From Gemmata massiliana (GTDB lineage: Bacteria; Planctomycetota; Planctomycetia; Gemmatales; Gemmataceae): a stretch of DNA of 64,000 nt. A program made the translations under genes and the position numbers. The first letter of the stretch is position 1; every line of letters begins with the position of its first letter. Below, piece by piece: positions 17,142 to 26,154 of this stretch. Where the stretch lies: the NCBI GenBank assembly GCA_000531095.1, contig HG799462.1:933551-997550 (forward strand), written 5' to 3'. The notes under the pieces are model-generated. The model ran no database searches, was not told where the DNA came from, and saw only the letters and a program-made list of their open reading frames with translations.

Positions 17142-18225
17142 TAGTATGAACTCGCACGGTACTGGAATAGGTCGTTAAAATCCCCCGAGGAGTAGGGGCG
17201 GACGCCGTTGGTGGTGCCGTCGGAACTGACCTCAACCACGGCGCCGGTCGACGTGAGGTACTTGTTTCCAAACCGATCGAACAAATAATTTTGAAAATAG
17301 TAGACCACGTCATGACCTCGTCGCCGACCACGTCGTAGTAGCGGTGCGAGTCGTCGAAGCCGATGTACATCAACTGGCCGGCGTCGAACGCGAACCCCTT
17401 CGGGTCCACACTGTCAAACACCGCGTCGTTGACCTTGCCGACCAGCGAATCCCGCGCGTAGACGGTGGTGAGCGGGTCGCGGACCTTTGGATTGATGCTG
17501 GGCGGCCACAGCGGGGTGGTACCCGGGATGGGGTACGCCGCGGGCGGCGGCCAGCCGACCGGCACGCGAACCCACGTGTACGCCACGTCCGCATAGGTGA
17601 CAGTTTTAAACAGTGAGGCCCCGGGGATGACCGGCGTGCCCGCTGTGATGGCCCGGAAGCTGTTCGACGGGTCGCCGACGGGCAGCGGTTGGGCCTTCGC
17701 CGAGACCCGTCGCTGGCGGATCACGTACCGGAGCAGTTCCCGCGCTGAGTTGACGGAGGAGGTTCCCGTGGTCCGGGCCATCAGGTCCGTGACCTCGGCC
17801 TCGGTCCGGATTGAGTATGGGAAAGTCCGGAACACGGTGCGGTACCGCATCCAGTCCGGCTGCGGCCACTTGTTGATGGCGTCACAGAAGGGACCGCCCA
17901 GGCGCTTCCCGCCGGTATCCGCCAGCTCGAAGTCCGAGCACCACATCTTCCGGCGGTCCCCGTACTGCAGGGGTTCCGGGGCGTACCGCTGCAGGTAGAG
18001 CTTGCCGCCGGTGTACACGACGCCGACCTCGCCCGCCATCTCCCGCAGCCAGATGTCGTTCTCGACGGAGCGGCAGCGGGCAACGAACGAGGACGAGCCC
18101 TCACCGTTGGACCACACCTCCTGGACGGTATCCCAGAGAATCTCGTAGGGCATCCGGGACCGCGCCGTGTATGGCAATAGGTCCAGGTTCTCACGGGTCA
18201 CCACGTCGCCGACCGGAAACGCCAT
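17142..18225 (-). CDS. Phage distal-tail protein, frameshifted near 17308
   Basis: About 361 residues if repaired. ATG 18225 overlaps the tape-measure stop (TAATG). The long frame is natural down to YYDVVGDEVMT and then turns into low-quality sequence. In another frame the natural continuation VVYYFQNYLFDRFGNKYLTS, then TGAVVEVSSDG ... FQYRASSY, runs to a stop at 17142, overlapping the next start. A one-base change near 17305-17312 explains it. Content (Trp/Tyr-rich, WLREMAGEVGVVYTGGKLYL) and position fit a distal tail or baseplate hub protein. Confidence 0.72.
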
Positions 18226-19343
18226 TACCACGCCCTCCCGCGTTCGGGGACGGTGGGCTTAACAAGCTCGACCGAACCGCCGGAAACGGCCTTCAGAATC
18301 GCGCCAAGCACTTCCAGGATCTTGTCGACGTAAGCCGCCAGCGGCCCACCATCGGGGGTGCCGGCGGACGACACCACCATCACACTTTCCTGAATCCGCT
18401 TGCGGATGTCCTCGAGGCCCACCTCCTGCGGCAAGAACTGCGGCGGGGGCTCACGCCGAGCGGCCGGGCCGGACTTCTGCCCGCTGGCCGCCTCGCCCCA
18501 CCGTCGGGCAGCATCAGGCCCGGGGATCTCGGTCTTGGCAGCATCGCGGAACTTCTTGGCCGCGATTCCGAACCCCGTGGCGTCGGCCGCTTCACCGAGG
18601 CCGTTTAGAATGTGTGTGGCTACCGGGTCCATGATCCGGGCCAGCGAGAGCCCGGTTGCGCCGAACGCGGCACCCGCCACGCTCCCGCCCCGGGCTCGGA
18701 TGGCGCTGTAGTAGTCCGTGATGCCGGCCCCGCCGAGCGCCCCCGCTGTGGCGCCGGCCGCGGCCCCACCCGGCCCGCCGAGCCGCCAGCCCGCCAGGGC
18801 GCCGATCCCGGCACCGGCAAGTATGGAGCCCGTTCCGCCGGCCCCGCCGCCGAGCATGTGCCCCGCGAACCCACCGACGAGGGCGCCGCCGGGGCCGCCG
18901 AGGGCGTAGCCGCCGAGTACCCCCAGGGAGGTGTACATTAACCGGTTCTGCTGGTCCCCGCTGATGCGGGACAGGGCGCTCGTGAGGCGATTGGCGCCGT
19001 AGGTGAGCGCCTGGACGACGGGTGTGAATACGGCGGCGAGTTGCCCCGCCAGCCGGTCCATAGCGAAGTCGAACTGTGCTTTTACGCCGGTGCCGGAGAA
19101 GCCCCGGGAGGCCAGTCCCGCACCCGCGCCGGCCAGCCCGACGGCGACACGCCCGAGGCCCGTCTCGAGCCTCCGGAAGCCGTCCGTGAGTATCTTGTCG
19201 GTCCGGGAGGGGGCGTCCTTCTTCGGCCCCGGCGGGCCGCCCGGCTTGCCGCCCGCATTCATACGGGTCTTCAACAAGATGGCTTCGAGCTGGGTGCAAG
19301 CCAAGTTGCTGAAATACTCGATGCTGCGTGCTGGGGCCGTCAT
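18225..19343 (-). CDS. Short tape-measure-like protein
   Basis: A 372-residue protein in the tape-measure position, directly after the G/GT chaperone genes and overlapping them by 4 nt. Residues about 60-120 are helical (FRRLETGLGRVAVGLAGAGA, FDFAMDRLAGQLAAVFTPVV). The middle is a Gly/Ala-rich hydrophobic region typical of tape measures (LGGYALGGPGGALVGGFAGH). The C-terminal helix (DIRKRIQESVMVV, VDKILEVLGAILKAV) would trimerise. At about 1.5 angstrom per residue it predicts a tail near 55 nm, short for a siphovirus. Confidence 0.8.
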   Translation of the reverse strand: MTAPARSIEYFSNLACTQLEAILLKTRMNAGGKPGGPPGPKKDAPSRTDKILTDGFRRLETGLGRVAVGLAGAGAGLASRGFSGTGVKAQFDFAMDRLAGQLAAVFTPVVQALTYGANRLTSALSRISGDQQNRLMYTSLGVLGGYALGGPGGALVGGFAGHMLGGGAGGTGSILAGAGIGALAGWRLGGPGGAAAGATAGALGGAGITDYYSAIRARGGSVAGAAFGATGLSLARIMDPVATHILNGLGEAADATGFGIAAKKFRDAAKTEIPGPDAARRWGEAASGQKSGPAARREPPPQFLPQEVGLEDIRKRIQESVMVVSSAGTPDGGPLAAYVDKILEVLGAILKAVSGGSVELVKPTVPERGRAW

Positions 19344-20019
19344 TGTTTACCCGGTGCGAGATCGTTGAGGGACTTCACCTTCGGTAGGCCCTTCGCCACC
19401 CGTTCCTTGTTGACCTGATCCAGCACTTCGTTGGTGCTGACCTGCACCTCGTCGGCGGTGAATACTGCGAGGAGATCCTCCCAGGACATCGCCAACAACT
19501 GCTGCGGGGTCCAGTGGTACTCCTTCGCGGCGTACTTCACGATCTTCTTCCAGGGGAGGGCCTCCGGCCCGATCAGGAGCCGGTGCCAGTCGGCCCATCG
19601 TCTTTTTTTGCTGCGTCCTCCTCCTGCAACGGGAGGAGCGCGTTCTCCAGGCGGTCCAGCACGGTCCACCGACCGTCCCTCCGGATGATCTCCTGGGCCT
19701 GCACCAGGGTGAACGCGGGGGTGCTCTTGTGGATGTGGTAGTACAGCCGCTGGGCCAGCCCTTCCTCGGTCGCGTACTGCTCCTGCTCGAATTCCAGTGT
19801 GGGCATCGACCCGCCCCCGCTCCCGAGCTGGACGGCCTGGCGGATGGCCACCTCGAGCACGGCGGCGGGCACTTTACCTGCCAATGCCGTGACGTATTCC
19901 AGGGGGGACGGTAGGGCCTTCCGGGCCTGCTCCCGCATCATGTGGGCTACCTGGCAGCGGTCCTCCACCGTGGGCGTGGGGATCGGGAAGGAGCCGAGGC
20001 TGGTTTCGAGGATTCGCAT
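19340..20019 (-). CDS. Tail assembly chaperone GT (frameshift product)
   Basis: This is the long form made by a -1 ribosomal slip on A7 at 19603-19609 near the end of the G frame. Frame 0 reads ...EEDAAKKDDGPTGTGS-stop; the -1 frame continues AKKRRWADWHRLLIGPEALP and on to the stop at 19340, adding about 88 residues (YHWTPQQLLAMSWEDLLAVF). The order G/GT followed by the tape measure is the hallmark of long-tailed phages, in which GT recruits tail-tube subunits onto the tape measure. The extension overlaps the tape-measure start by 4 nt. Confidence 0.85.
19573..20019 (-). CDS. Tail assembly chaperone G (unshifted product)
   Basis: A 148-residue protein read without frameshift (MRILETSLGSFPIPTPTVED onward). 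It is helical (MREQARKALPSPLEYVTALA, LRQAVQLG-type repeats) and acidic at the C-terminus. ATG 20019 overlaps the stop of the tail tube gene (TAATG), which fixes this start. The slippery A7 lies about 10 codons before its end. Confidence 0.83.
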   Translation of the reverse strand: MRILETSLGSFPIPTPTVEDRCQVAHMMREQARKALPSPLEYVTALAGKVPAAVLEVAIRQAVQLGSGGGSMPTLEFEQEQYATEEGLAQRLYYHIHKSTPAFTLVQAQEIIRRDGRWTVLDRLENALLPLQEEDAAKKDDGPTGTGS

Positions 20020-20381
20020 TAGTCGTGGGTTCCACCCTTGAGCTGAAACCGGAAACGCTGGACGTCGGTGGCCACTTCGCGCGTCCACTCGATATTGCCG
20101 ACCAGGGCACCGGCGACCGAGATGGTGCCCCCGGTGGTGCCGTTGTAAACCGTGCAGGAGACCTTGTTGCCCGGGATGAACCCGCAGGACTGGGGCGTGT
20201 TGGACGGGTCAACCGGGCCGCTCACGTCCACCATGTTGGACGGGATAATAGCGTCGTAGTTCACAGCGCTGTGGCCGCTGTGCGTGTTCTCCACGTCGCG
20301 GAAACCGGAGCTGCTTGTGACCACCGAGCAATGCAACGTGGACCCGCCGATTACGATCTTGCTTCCAGCTGAGCTAGCCAT
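20019..20381 (-). CDS. Major tail (tube) protein
   Basis: A 120-residue beta-rich protein (SKIVIGGSTLHCSVVTSSSG, TGGTISVAGALVGNIEWTRE) immediately upstream of the G/GT chaperones, where the tail tube gene sits in siphophages. The size is at the small end for the family. ATG 20381 overlaps the previous stop (TAATG). Assigned by position and composition. Confidence 0.7.
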   Translation of the reverse strand: MASSAGSKIVIGGSTLHCSVVTSSSGFRDVENTHSGHSAVNYDAIIPSNMVDVSGPVDPSNTPQSCGFIPGNKVSCTVYNGTTGGTISVAGALVGNIEWTREVATDVQRFRFQLKGGTHD

Positions 20382-20941
20382 TATTGCTTCACCCCTGCAA
20401 TGAGGAGGGAGTAGTAGATGTCGTCGTCGCCCGTCCCCTCGGAGAGCGGGTTGGTAATCACAAGCACCTTCTCTGTGGGCGTGATCTCCCAGCCACCGAT
20501 GGGGCGGTCCTTGAGGATGTAAGTGAAGCAATCCTCGGAGGCGGTCGCGTCGCGGAACCAGAGCGGGGCCGCGTCCGTCTCGCCCTGCGGCCCGAAGATG
20601 ACGCTCTTCTTGCCGTCCGGGGACTGGATCACGAACATCACCTTCTTGACCCTGGCGAACCCGAAGGTGTTGCCCTCGTAGTCCCGCAGGTCGGTCAGGT
20701 CGATGACGTGGCTCTCGCCCTTGGGCAGGTACACCGTGACGCTCCCGGCGTTGCTCGTCGTCTCCTCGTCCCGCGCGATCCACAGCACGTCAATCTGGTT
20801 GTCGCCGGTGCCGAACGAGTACGTCACGTCCATCGTGGGCCACGGGCTGGCGCCGATGCTGTACAGCTGCTGGGTACTCGTGAGGCTGTTGGCCGCACGC
20901 CCACTCCCACTAATCCGCAGCTCGCTCGTGATCGAGTCCAT
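20381..20941 (-). CDS. Phage tail protein of unknown role
   Basis: A 186-residue beta-rich protein (TYSFGTGDNQIDVLWIARDE, FARVKKVMFVIQSPDGKKSV). It lies between the tail terminator candidate and the tube gene, and overlaps the latter's start. Layout suggests a virion or tail-assembly protein. No family recognised; it could instead be the tube subunit and the following 120-residue protein a decoration. Confidence 0.62.
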   Translation of the reverse strand: MDSITSELRISGSGRAANSLTSTQQLYSIGASPWPTMDVTYSFGTGDNQIDVLWIARDEETTSNAGSVTVYLPKGESHVIDLTDLRDYEGNTFGFARVKKVMFVIQSPDGKKSVIFGPQGETDAAPLWFRDATASEDCFTYILKDRPIGGWEITPTEKVLVITNPLSEGTGDDDIYYSLLIAGVKQ

Positions 20942-21388
20942 TTACGCCACGTTGTTGAGACCCAGGGCCAGCAGCTCGACCTCCAGGGTCGCGACCAGGA
21001 CGTCCTGGCCCTCGCGGAGATCCGCTTCGTAGTCTGTGCCCGTATCTTTGACGTAGGAGTGGAGTACCGCCTCCCCGCTGTTCCGCAACGCGGCGACGAC
21101 GGGGGCGGTGGTCGGCCCGACGGCCAGTGCCGCGTGCAGGCCCTTGAGCACGTCAATGATGGAGGGGGCGTACCCGGAGCAGTACGCCGCCGCGGTCACG
21201 CGCCAATACTGGTGGTACTTCGGGCCAGAGTCGTACAGCGTGTCCGTCGGCGTGGCCGTGAAGATCACGTAGGGGTACGCTTCCGGGGCGTCCGGCCCGC
21301 GGTCCGGGAACGCTTTCCCGGAGGCGAAGACGGCCTGGGCCTCCAGGGCCTCCCGCACCACCTTGTGGATGTCCTCGGGCAGGATCAT
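20942..21388 (-). CDS. Tail terminator / tail completion-like protein
   Basis: A 148-residue protein with the layout of DUF3168-type tail completion proteins: an N-terminal helix (EDIHKVVREALEAQAVFASG), a central strand region around APEAYPYVIFTATP and a helix IIDVLKGLHAALA. Position between connector genes and tail tube agrees. Overlaps the previous gene by 4 nt. Confidence 0.62.
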   Translation of the reverse strand: MILPEDIHKVVREALEAQAVFASGKAFPDRGPDAPEAYPYVIFTATPTDTLYDSGPKYHQYWRVTAAAYCSGYAPSIIDVLKGLHAALAVGPTTAPVVAALRNSGEAVLHSYVKDTGTDYEADLREGQDVLVATLEVELLALGLNNVA

Positions 21389-22263
21389 GGCACCCTCCGG
21401 AGAGCCAGCTTCATGCTTTCGTCGATGCGGTCCGGGTCGCTGCTCCCGACGATCGTGTAGTCGGCCAGCGTGCCCGTGTGGTCGTCCGGGTCCCAGGCCG
21501 ACAGCACGTCGTGCGGGCGGACCGAGACCGACGTGGAGAGGATCGCCACGAAATCCTCCGGCGTGACCAACCGCCCGAACAGGGCCTGCGTGGACGTGTC
21601 GGCCGGTTGGATGTGGCAGTCCAGGTCCGCGATGACCTCGTAGGGGCTCCCCGGGACTGCTCGGCCGGCCGCGTCCCGCGTCACGCCGGGCCGGGTGATG
21701 TCACATTTCCAGGCCAGCGTCGTCTCCAGTTCGAGCTTGCGGCAGACGCACCGGTAGCAGGTCTGCCAGCCGATGTCCTCGACCTCGAGGACGGTGTACC
21801 GCGTCGGGTCCGTCTCGGTGTCCGCCGGGATGTCCTCGATCTGGTCCCCGGGCTTCGGGGCGGGGACGTTCTGCATGAGGGGGCGGGGGAGGTTCCAGAC
21901 GACCTCGCTGCCGTTGTAGACGCCGTTCGACCGTGCCACTTCCTTGCGGCCGATCTTGAGTTTGAGGGCGGCGCCGTCCGGGGAGGTGAGCAGGTAGTCG
22001 GTGTACGCCCCGAACTCGGTGCGGGAGCGGAGGAGGCAGTCCTCCTTGTTGTCCCAAAGTGCCCAGTCCGCGCTGATGTCGATGCGGGCGGTGCCCGCCG
22101 TGGGCGTCGGCGGCGGGGACGGCGGGCACTCGAAGGTGCCGACCAAGCTGCCGTTGGCGTACACCACGCCGTCCACCACGTCCCCCTCGGCCGGGTAGTC
22201 GGCGGGGGCGGCGGACGGGATGAACAGCCCGTGGCTGGCCACGGCCCTGGCTCTTGTGCTCAT
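21385..22263 (-). CDS. Phage head-tail region protein, unknown
   Basis: A 292-residue protein. The middle contains CYRCVCRKLELETTLAWKCD, a four-Cys cluster that may bind metal, within a beta-rich context (KLKIGRKEVARSNGVYNGSE). The C-terminal part (DVLSAWDPDDHTGTLADYTI) resembles connector or stopper-type beta domains, which is inference. It overlaps both neighbours by 4 nt. Confidence 0.6.
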   Translation of the reverse strand: MSTRARAVASHGLFIPSAAPADYPAEGDVVDGVVYANGSLVGTFECPPSPPPTPTAGTARIDISADWALWDNKEDCLLRSRTEFGAYTDYLLTSPDGAALKLKIGRKEVARSNGVYNGSEVVWNLPRPLMQNVPAPKPGDQIEDIPADTETDPTRYTVLEVEDIGWQTCYRCVCRKLELETTLAWKCDITRPGVTRDAAGRAVPGSPYEVIADLDCHIQPADTSTQALFGRLVTPEDFVAILSTSVSVRPHDVLSAWDPDDHTGTLADYTIVGSSDPDRIDESMKLALRRVP

Positions 22264-23120
22264 GGTCCCGCCGTGGTTCGGTTGCCGTCCGCGTCGATGG
22301 TCTGTGTCGTGCCGTCCGACAGGATCAGGGTGTCACCCGAGGCGGTCAGGGAGTCGTACACGGCTCGGCGGCACTGGACGACCGAGGCGTTATCCGGCTC
22401 GGTGTTGCGGACGTAGCTCCCGCTCCCGTGGTCGCTCGTGACGGCGGCGGCCACGGCAGCCACGAGGGCGGCCCCGCTGCCGGTGCTGATGTCCACGGGG
22501 TTCGTGACCGTACCGACGGTCCCGCTGTCAACGATTACGTGCTGGTTTGCTGCCAGGGCGTACCCGGTCTTGTCGTTGTTGGTGCTCACGGTCACGCCGG
22601 CCGTGACGCTGGCCACACTGCCCGCCACGTTCCCGCCGACGTTCCCTGTGACGCTCCCGACGCTCCCGGCGACGTTGCCCCCCACATTCCCTGTCACGCT
22701 GCCCACGGCACCGGTCACCGACGCGACGCTCCCGCCGACGTTGCCGGAGACGCTCGCAACCGCCCCGCCCGCATAGGTCGAGATGGCCGTCGTTCCGAAC
22801 AGCACGTCGTACACGTTGGCGGCCAGCACCACGCACTCAACCCGGATCGCCAGGGCCGTGGCCACCTTGCAATAGATCACCAGCGGCCCGATCGTCGCTG
22901 TGTCCGTTGCGTCCAGGACGCAGTAATACACGCCGTTCGCGATGTGTGTGGCCCCGCCGCTGTTCTTGTTCGCCAGCGTGGTGGCCCCGTTCACCCACAG
23001 CTTGATATCGGTGTTCGCGATCGTCAGGCCCGTCATCGCCGTGTCCCCGTCGGTGGAGGACACGAAATACCCCAGGGGGAGTTCCTGGCTGGCGGTCGAC
23101 TGCTTGAGGTAGATCGGCAT
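22260..23120 (-). CDS. Phage virion protein with G-S-V collagen-like repeats
   Basis: A 286-residue protein. Residues 1-120 form a beta-domain (VNGATTLANKNSGGATHIAN, GVYYCVLDATDTATIGPLVI). Residues about 118-165 are a run of SVTGNVGG / NVAGSV units, typical of trimeric appendage proteins. The C-terminal end (SLTASGDTLILSDGTTQTID) is a short beta-domain. Such proteins usually decorate the head or form fibres. Confidence 0.68.
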   Translation of the reverse strand: MPIYLKQSTASQELPLGYFVSSTDGDTAMTGLTIANTDIKLWVNGATTLANKNSGGATHIANGVYYCVLDATDTATIGPLVIYCKVATALAIRVECVVLAANVYDVLFGTTAISTYAGGAVASVSGNVGGSVASVTGAVGSVTGNVGGNVAGSVGSVTGNVGGNVAGSVASVTAGVTVSTNNDKTGYALAANQHVIVDSGTVGTVTNPVDISTGSGAALVAAVAAAVTSDHGSGSYVRNTEPDNASVVQCRRAVYDSLTASGDTLILSDGTTQTIDADGNRTTAGP

Positions 23121-23809
23121 CAGCTCATCCCCTGCATCGTCCGGTGGTGCATGACCCGCGGAACCACCGACACCGTCACCGCAGCCTTGAGGCTGGCGAA
23201 CTGGACAATCCAGTTGAAACTCGATGTCCAGCTAAACGGGCAGTCGTAGTTGCCCGTTGAGGACACGATGCGGTACTCGCCGAGCGACGCCCTAGCGGTC
23301 CCGGAAGGTACGATGGTCGTGTATCCGGAGCCCGCGGTCGCCCCGCCCGACGAGCCGGTCAGCGCGAAATGCGCGATCAACAACTCGTCGGCCTGGGTCG
23401 TCGTCACCGTGCCCGTTATGTTGCCGCTGGTCCCCGCTGTTGCGCTCTGCGCCGTCGTGGACTGGTCCAGGGCGCTACTGGTCGCCACCCCGGAGAACTC
23501 GGAGACCCACCCGTGGATCGTGTCCGAGCTCGAATTCAGTGTCAACGTGACGGTCGTCGCGCCACCCGTGTTCACCACCCCGAGCCACAGGTAGGCCCGG
23601 AGGTTGACCGACCCCGACGAATGGTCCGTCGGCCCGATGAGTGTCGTGAACGTCACCCCCGTGGCGGACGGGGCCAGCGTGAGAGCCTCGTTTGCGATCC
23701 GCCCCGCGACGACGATCACATTCCCCGCGGTGAGCGCGGACGCGGTGATACTCAGGCTCGAGCCGAAGCCCGTGGCGTTGCTCACGTTCTGAACGTTCGC
23801 GATCGCCAT
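23120..23809 (-). CDS. Phage virion protein, Ig-like/beta-sandwich
   Basis: A 229-residue Thr/Ser/Gly-rich protein (SLSITASALTAGNVIVVAGR, TLTLNSSSDTIHGWVSEFSG) that reads as a beta-sandwich. ATG 23809 overlaps the stop of the upstream gene (ATGA). Probably a capsid or tail decoration protein; no family recognised. Confidence 0.63.
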   Translation of the reverse strand: MAIANVQNVSNATGFGSSLSITASALTAGNVIVVAGRIANEALTLAPSATGVTFTTLIGPTDHSSGSVNLRAYLWLGVVNTGGATTVTLTLNSSSDTIHGWVSEFSGVATSSALDQSTTAQSATAGTSGNITGTVTTTQADELLIAHFALTGSSGGATAGSGYTTIVPSGTARASLGEYRIVSSTGNYDCPFSWTSSFNWIVQFASLKAAVTVSVVPRVMHHRTMQGMS

Positions 23810-24102
23810 CACTCGCCCGCGATGAAGTAGTTGTTGATGGCGGCCTCGACGGCCCCCTGGAGCTGGCCGTCGGTGATCCCGGACCCGTCCGTGAGGAAGT
23901 TTGGCTCGGAGAGCAGGTACCAGCTCACCTGCTCGCCCACGGTGGCGGGGGTGCGGATGGCCTCCCGTGCCCAGGCCAGTTGCGGGTCCGTGGGGGTGCC
24001 CCCGAGGAGGTAGGTGGCGTACTTGGCGACCGCCGAGGAGCACCGGGCCTGCATCGTGGCGGACCGGATGACGGCGATCTGGTCAGTAAGGTTCAGGGCC
24101 AT
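23809..24102 (-). CDS. Small phage head-completion candidate
   Basis: A 97-residue protein (MALNLTDQIAVIRSATMQAR, LLGGTPTDPQLAWAREAIRT). Helical, just after the capsid gene, so a head-tail connector is plausible. Start and stop both overlap neighbours by 1-4 nt. Confidence 0.6.
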   Translation of the reverse strand: MALNLTDQIAVIRSATMQARCSSAVAKYATYLLGGTPTDPQLAWAREAIRTPATVGEQVSWYLLSEPNFLTDGSGITDGQLQGAVEAAINNYFIAGE

Positions 24103-24314
24103 CACAGCACCATCTTGGTTGACACGATGTAAGGGGACTGACCGTTCACCGCCTTGGACAGCTCCGTGATCATCCGCTGCAGCGACTCCCGCCACTCGTT
24201 CCGGGACACGGTCTGGCCGTCCTTCGTGTAGGACGGCTGCGGGTTGGCCGCGTCCGCGGCGAGGGCCGCGGCGTACCCGGCGATCGTGGCGTTCAGGTGG
24301 TCGGCAACGGTCAC
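24102..24314 (-). CDS. Small phage protein after the capsid gene
   Basis: A 70-residue helical protein (VADHLNATIAGYAAALAADA, RNEWRESLQRMITELSKAVN). It lies 3 nt after the capsid gene and overlaps the following gene. Possibly a head-closure helper; unknown. Confidence 0.58.
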   Translation of the reverse strand: MTVADHLNATIAGYAAALAADAANPQPSYTKDGQTVSRNEWRESLQRMITELSKAVNGQSPYIVSTKMVL

Positions 24315-24317
24315 GGC

Positions 24318-25580
24318 TTACTCCTTGGTGCCGCGGTAGACGTAGCGCGGTTCCTTGGTGAACGGAACCCCGTGCTCCCGGGCCACCCAGATCCCGACGA
24401 TGTCCCGGCGGACGTCCTCGGACGACAACGGGGCCGAATTGACCTGGAAGGGGATGATCTGGCGGTACCGGAACGCACGCCTGAAGTCGCCCAGGTACCA
24501 CCGGGCCGGTGCGTTGGTAGTGGACACGGAAGCCGCAATCAGCCGGTTGTACCAGATGCGGGACGCGACGATGAGTTCCACCGGGCGCACCAAACTCTGG
24601 CCCGTCTGGGTCAGCGTGTTACCCGAGTTGCTGGACTGCCGCACCCATTCCGGGTACAGGATCGACTTGGTCTTCATCTCCCGCTGCGGCATGATGAGAA
24701 TCTGCGGCGCCGGGACCGTGATTTCCCACCCAGTCCCCGGGTCCGTGTTCCCCTCCAGGATCTGGTAGCCCGCGTCGATCGACGAGTAATCCGTAAGCTC
24801 GTTGGTGGAGCCGTTCACGTAGTCGTTGGGTTGTGCCCCCGCCGACGTTTGGTACGTGTTGGCCGTCGCCCCGTCCCGGCTGTACGTGTTGGTGATCCCC
24901 AGCACAGTATCGGCTTGCCGCAGCTCCTTCTGGCGGGCCACCGCGGTCCCGGCGTTCTTGCAGGACGATTCCAGCAAGTCGGTGCGGTCATAGATGAACG
25001 TCTTCTCGTTGATCTGGATGACGTTCCCGTAGCGCTGGTTGTCCGGCACCTCGATGTAGGTCTCTTTCAGGCCCACGGTCGGGTACGGCTCGTGGTCGAG
25101 CAGGTCGCCCGACACGCCCCCGTCGTTCATGACGCCGATCATCTTCCCGCCGTTCACCCGCTCCTGCTTCACCTCCATCAGCTTGTCGCCGATGAACTCG
25201 GGGGCGGTGTACGCCTCCATCGTGAGGGCGTCGACGAGGCCGGCGATGGTGTCGTTGAACGCGCTGATGCGACTGAAGTGGCTGGGGAGGACCGTAGCCC
25301 CCTCAGCCTCGTCCAGCCGGCCGAACTGCTCCCGCAGGGCGAGCGCCGCGCGCACGTCGGACCCGCCGAAGCCCCGGCCCAGGAACGCCATCGCGACCTC
25401 GCGGACGTCCAGGTTCTGGGGGTTGACCATCCGGTCGGACCGGTTCAGGGTGGGGCAACCGTTGTCGTCCTCCCCGATCCCGAACATCTCCCGGAGTTGG
25501 GCGCGGTACCCGACGGCACCCCGCCCCTCGTTCACGTTCTGCTCCCACAGCTTGCGGAGCTTGTCGCCCAGGTATGCCAT
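24318..25580 (-). CDS. Major capsid protein
   Basis: A 420-residue protein, the largest virion subunit, in the capsid position after the protease/scaffold and decoration genes. It has a helical N-terminal arm (MAYLGDKLRKLWEQNVNEG, AALALREQFGRLDEAEGATV) and beta-rich P- and E-loop-like segments (GNVIQINEKTFIYDRTDLLE, RKELR-type helix). The C-terminal RAFRYRQIIPFQVNSAPLSS and EPRYVYRGTKE segments fit the HK97 A-domain. Assigned by position, size and style. Confidence 0.78.
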   Translation of the reverse strand: MAYLGDKLRKLWEQNVNEGRGAVGYRAQLREMFGIGEDDNGCPTLNRSDRMVNPQNLDVREVAMAFLGRGFGGSDVRAALALREQFGRLDEAEGATVLPSHFSRISAFNDTIAGLVDALTMEAYTAPEFIGDKLMEVKQERVNGGKMIGVMNDGGVSGDLLDHEPYPTVGLKETYIEVPDNQRYGNVIQINEKTFIYDRTDLLESSCKNAGTAVARQKELRQADTVLGITNTYSRDGATANTYQTSAGAQPNDYVNGSTNELTDYSSIDAGYQILEGNTDPGTGWEITVPAPQILIMPQREMKTKSILYPEWVRQSSNSGNTLTQTGQSLVRPVELIVASRIWYNRLIAASVSTTNAPARWYLGDFRRAFRYRQIIPFQVNSAPLSSEDVRRDIVGIWVAREHGVPFTKEPRYVYRGTKE

Positions 25581-25623
25581 CGGTGTATCCCTTGTAACGG
25601 TGTTTGTTGGTAGGTGGGGTGGG

Positions 25624-26121
25624 TTACGCCATCGCCTGCGGGCCGGCTTGGGTCGTGCCCAGGGTGGATGCGAGCTCGAAGTAGAGCTGCGTGGCGCCGA
25701 CCTCGGCCCGGCGGCTCAACCGGCCGAACGCCAGGTTGGCGGTGGCGACGATCTCGACCGCCTGGTCCGCGACCGCGTCCGCGCCGCCGGTGCCCGTCCC
25801 GGCCGGGCCGACGTAGGCCCCGATGTCCGAGGCCGAGCCCAGGGCCGTGCACGGGTAAACGAACTCGCCCCGCGTCGCCACCAGGATGTCCCGGGTGTCG
25901 GCGGCGAGCTTGGCGTCGAGGGCCACGCCGATGAACACGTCGTGGGCCGCTTCCTGGTTCTGGGCCTTGGTGCCCGAGTCCGCCAGGGTCGAGATGGGGC
26001 TGGCCTTGGAGGACACCATCGCGACGAAGTCGCCGGCGTAGATGGCGGTGGCCACGGTCCCGGCCACGCGCTTGGCGCGGGCGTCACCACTGATGAGTCG
26101 GCCGACGTTGTTGTAAGGCAT
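25624..26121 (-). CDS. Capsid decoration protein (DUF2190-like)
   Basis: A 165-residue beta-rich protein (GTVATAIYAGDFVAMVSSKA, FIGVALDAKLAADTRDILVA, TRGEFVYPCTALGS). The pattern GDFV...GVALD...GEFVYP is typical of DUF2190 decoration proteins. It sits between the protease/scaffold and the capsid genes. Confidence 0.72.
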   Translation of the reverse strand: MPYNNVGRLISGDARAKRVAGTVATAIYAGDFVAMVSSKASPISTLADSGTKAQNQEAAHDVFIGVALDAKLAADTRDILVATRGEFVYPCTALGSASDIGAYVGPAGTGTGGADAVADQAVEIVATANLAFGRLSRRAEVGATQLYFELASTLGTTQAGPQAMA

Positions 26122-26154
26122 GTCAGGGGCTCCTTGCTGAGCGGGTAGGGTTGG

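Noticed and set aside
24297-25613. 438-codon plus-strand frame opposite the capsid gene
   Set aside because: Antisense shadow; the minus-strand protein has a natural composition and fits the phage gene order.
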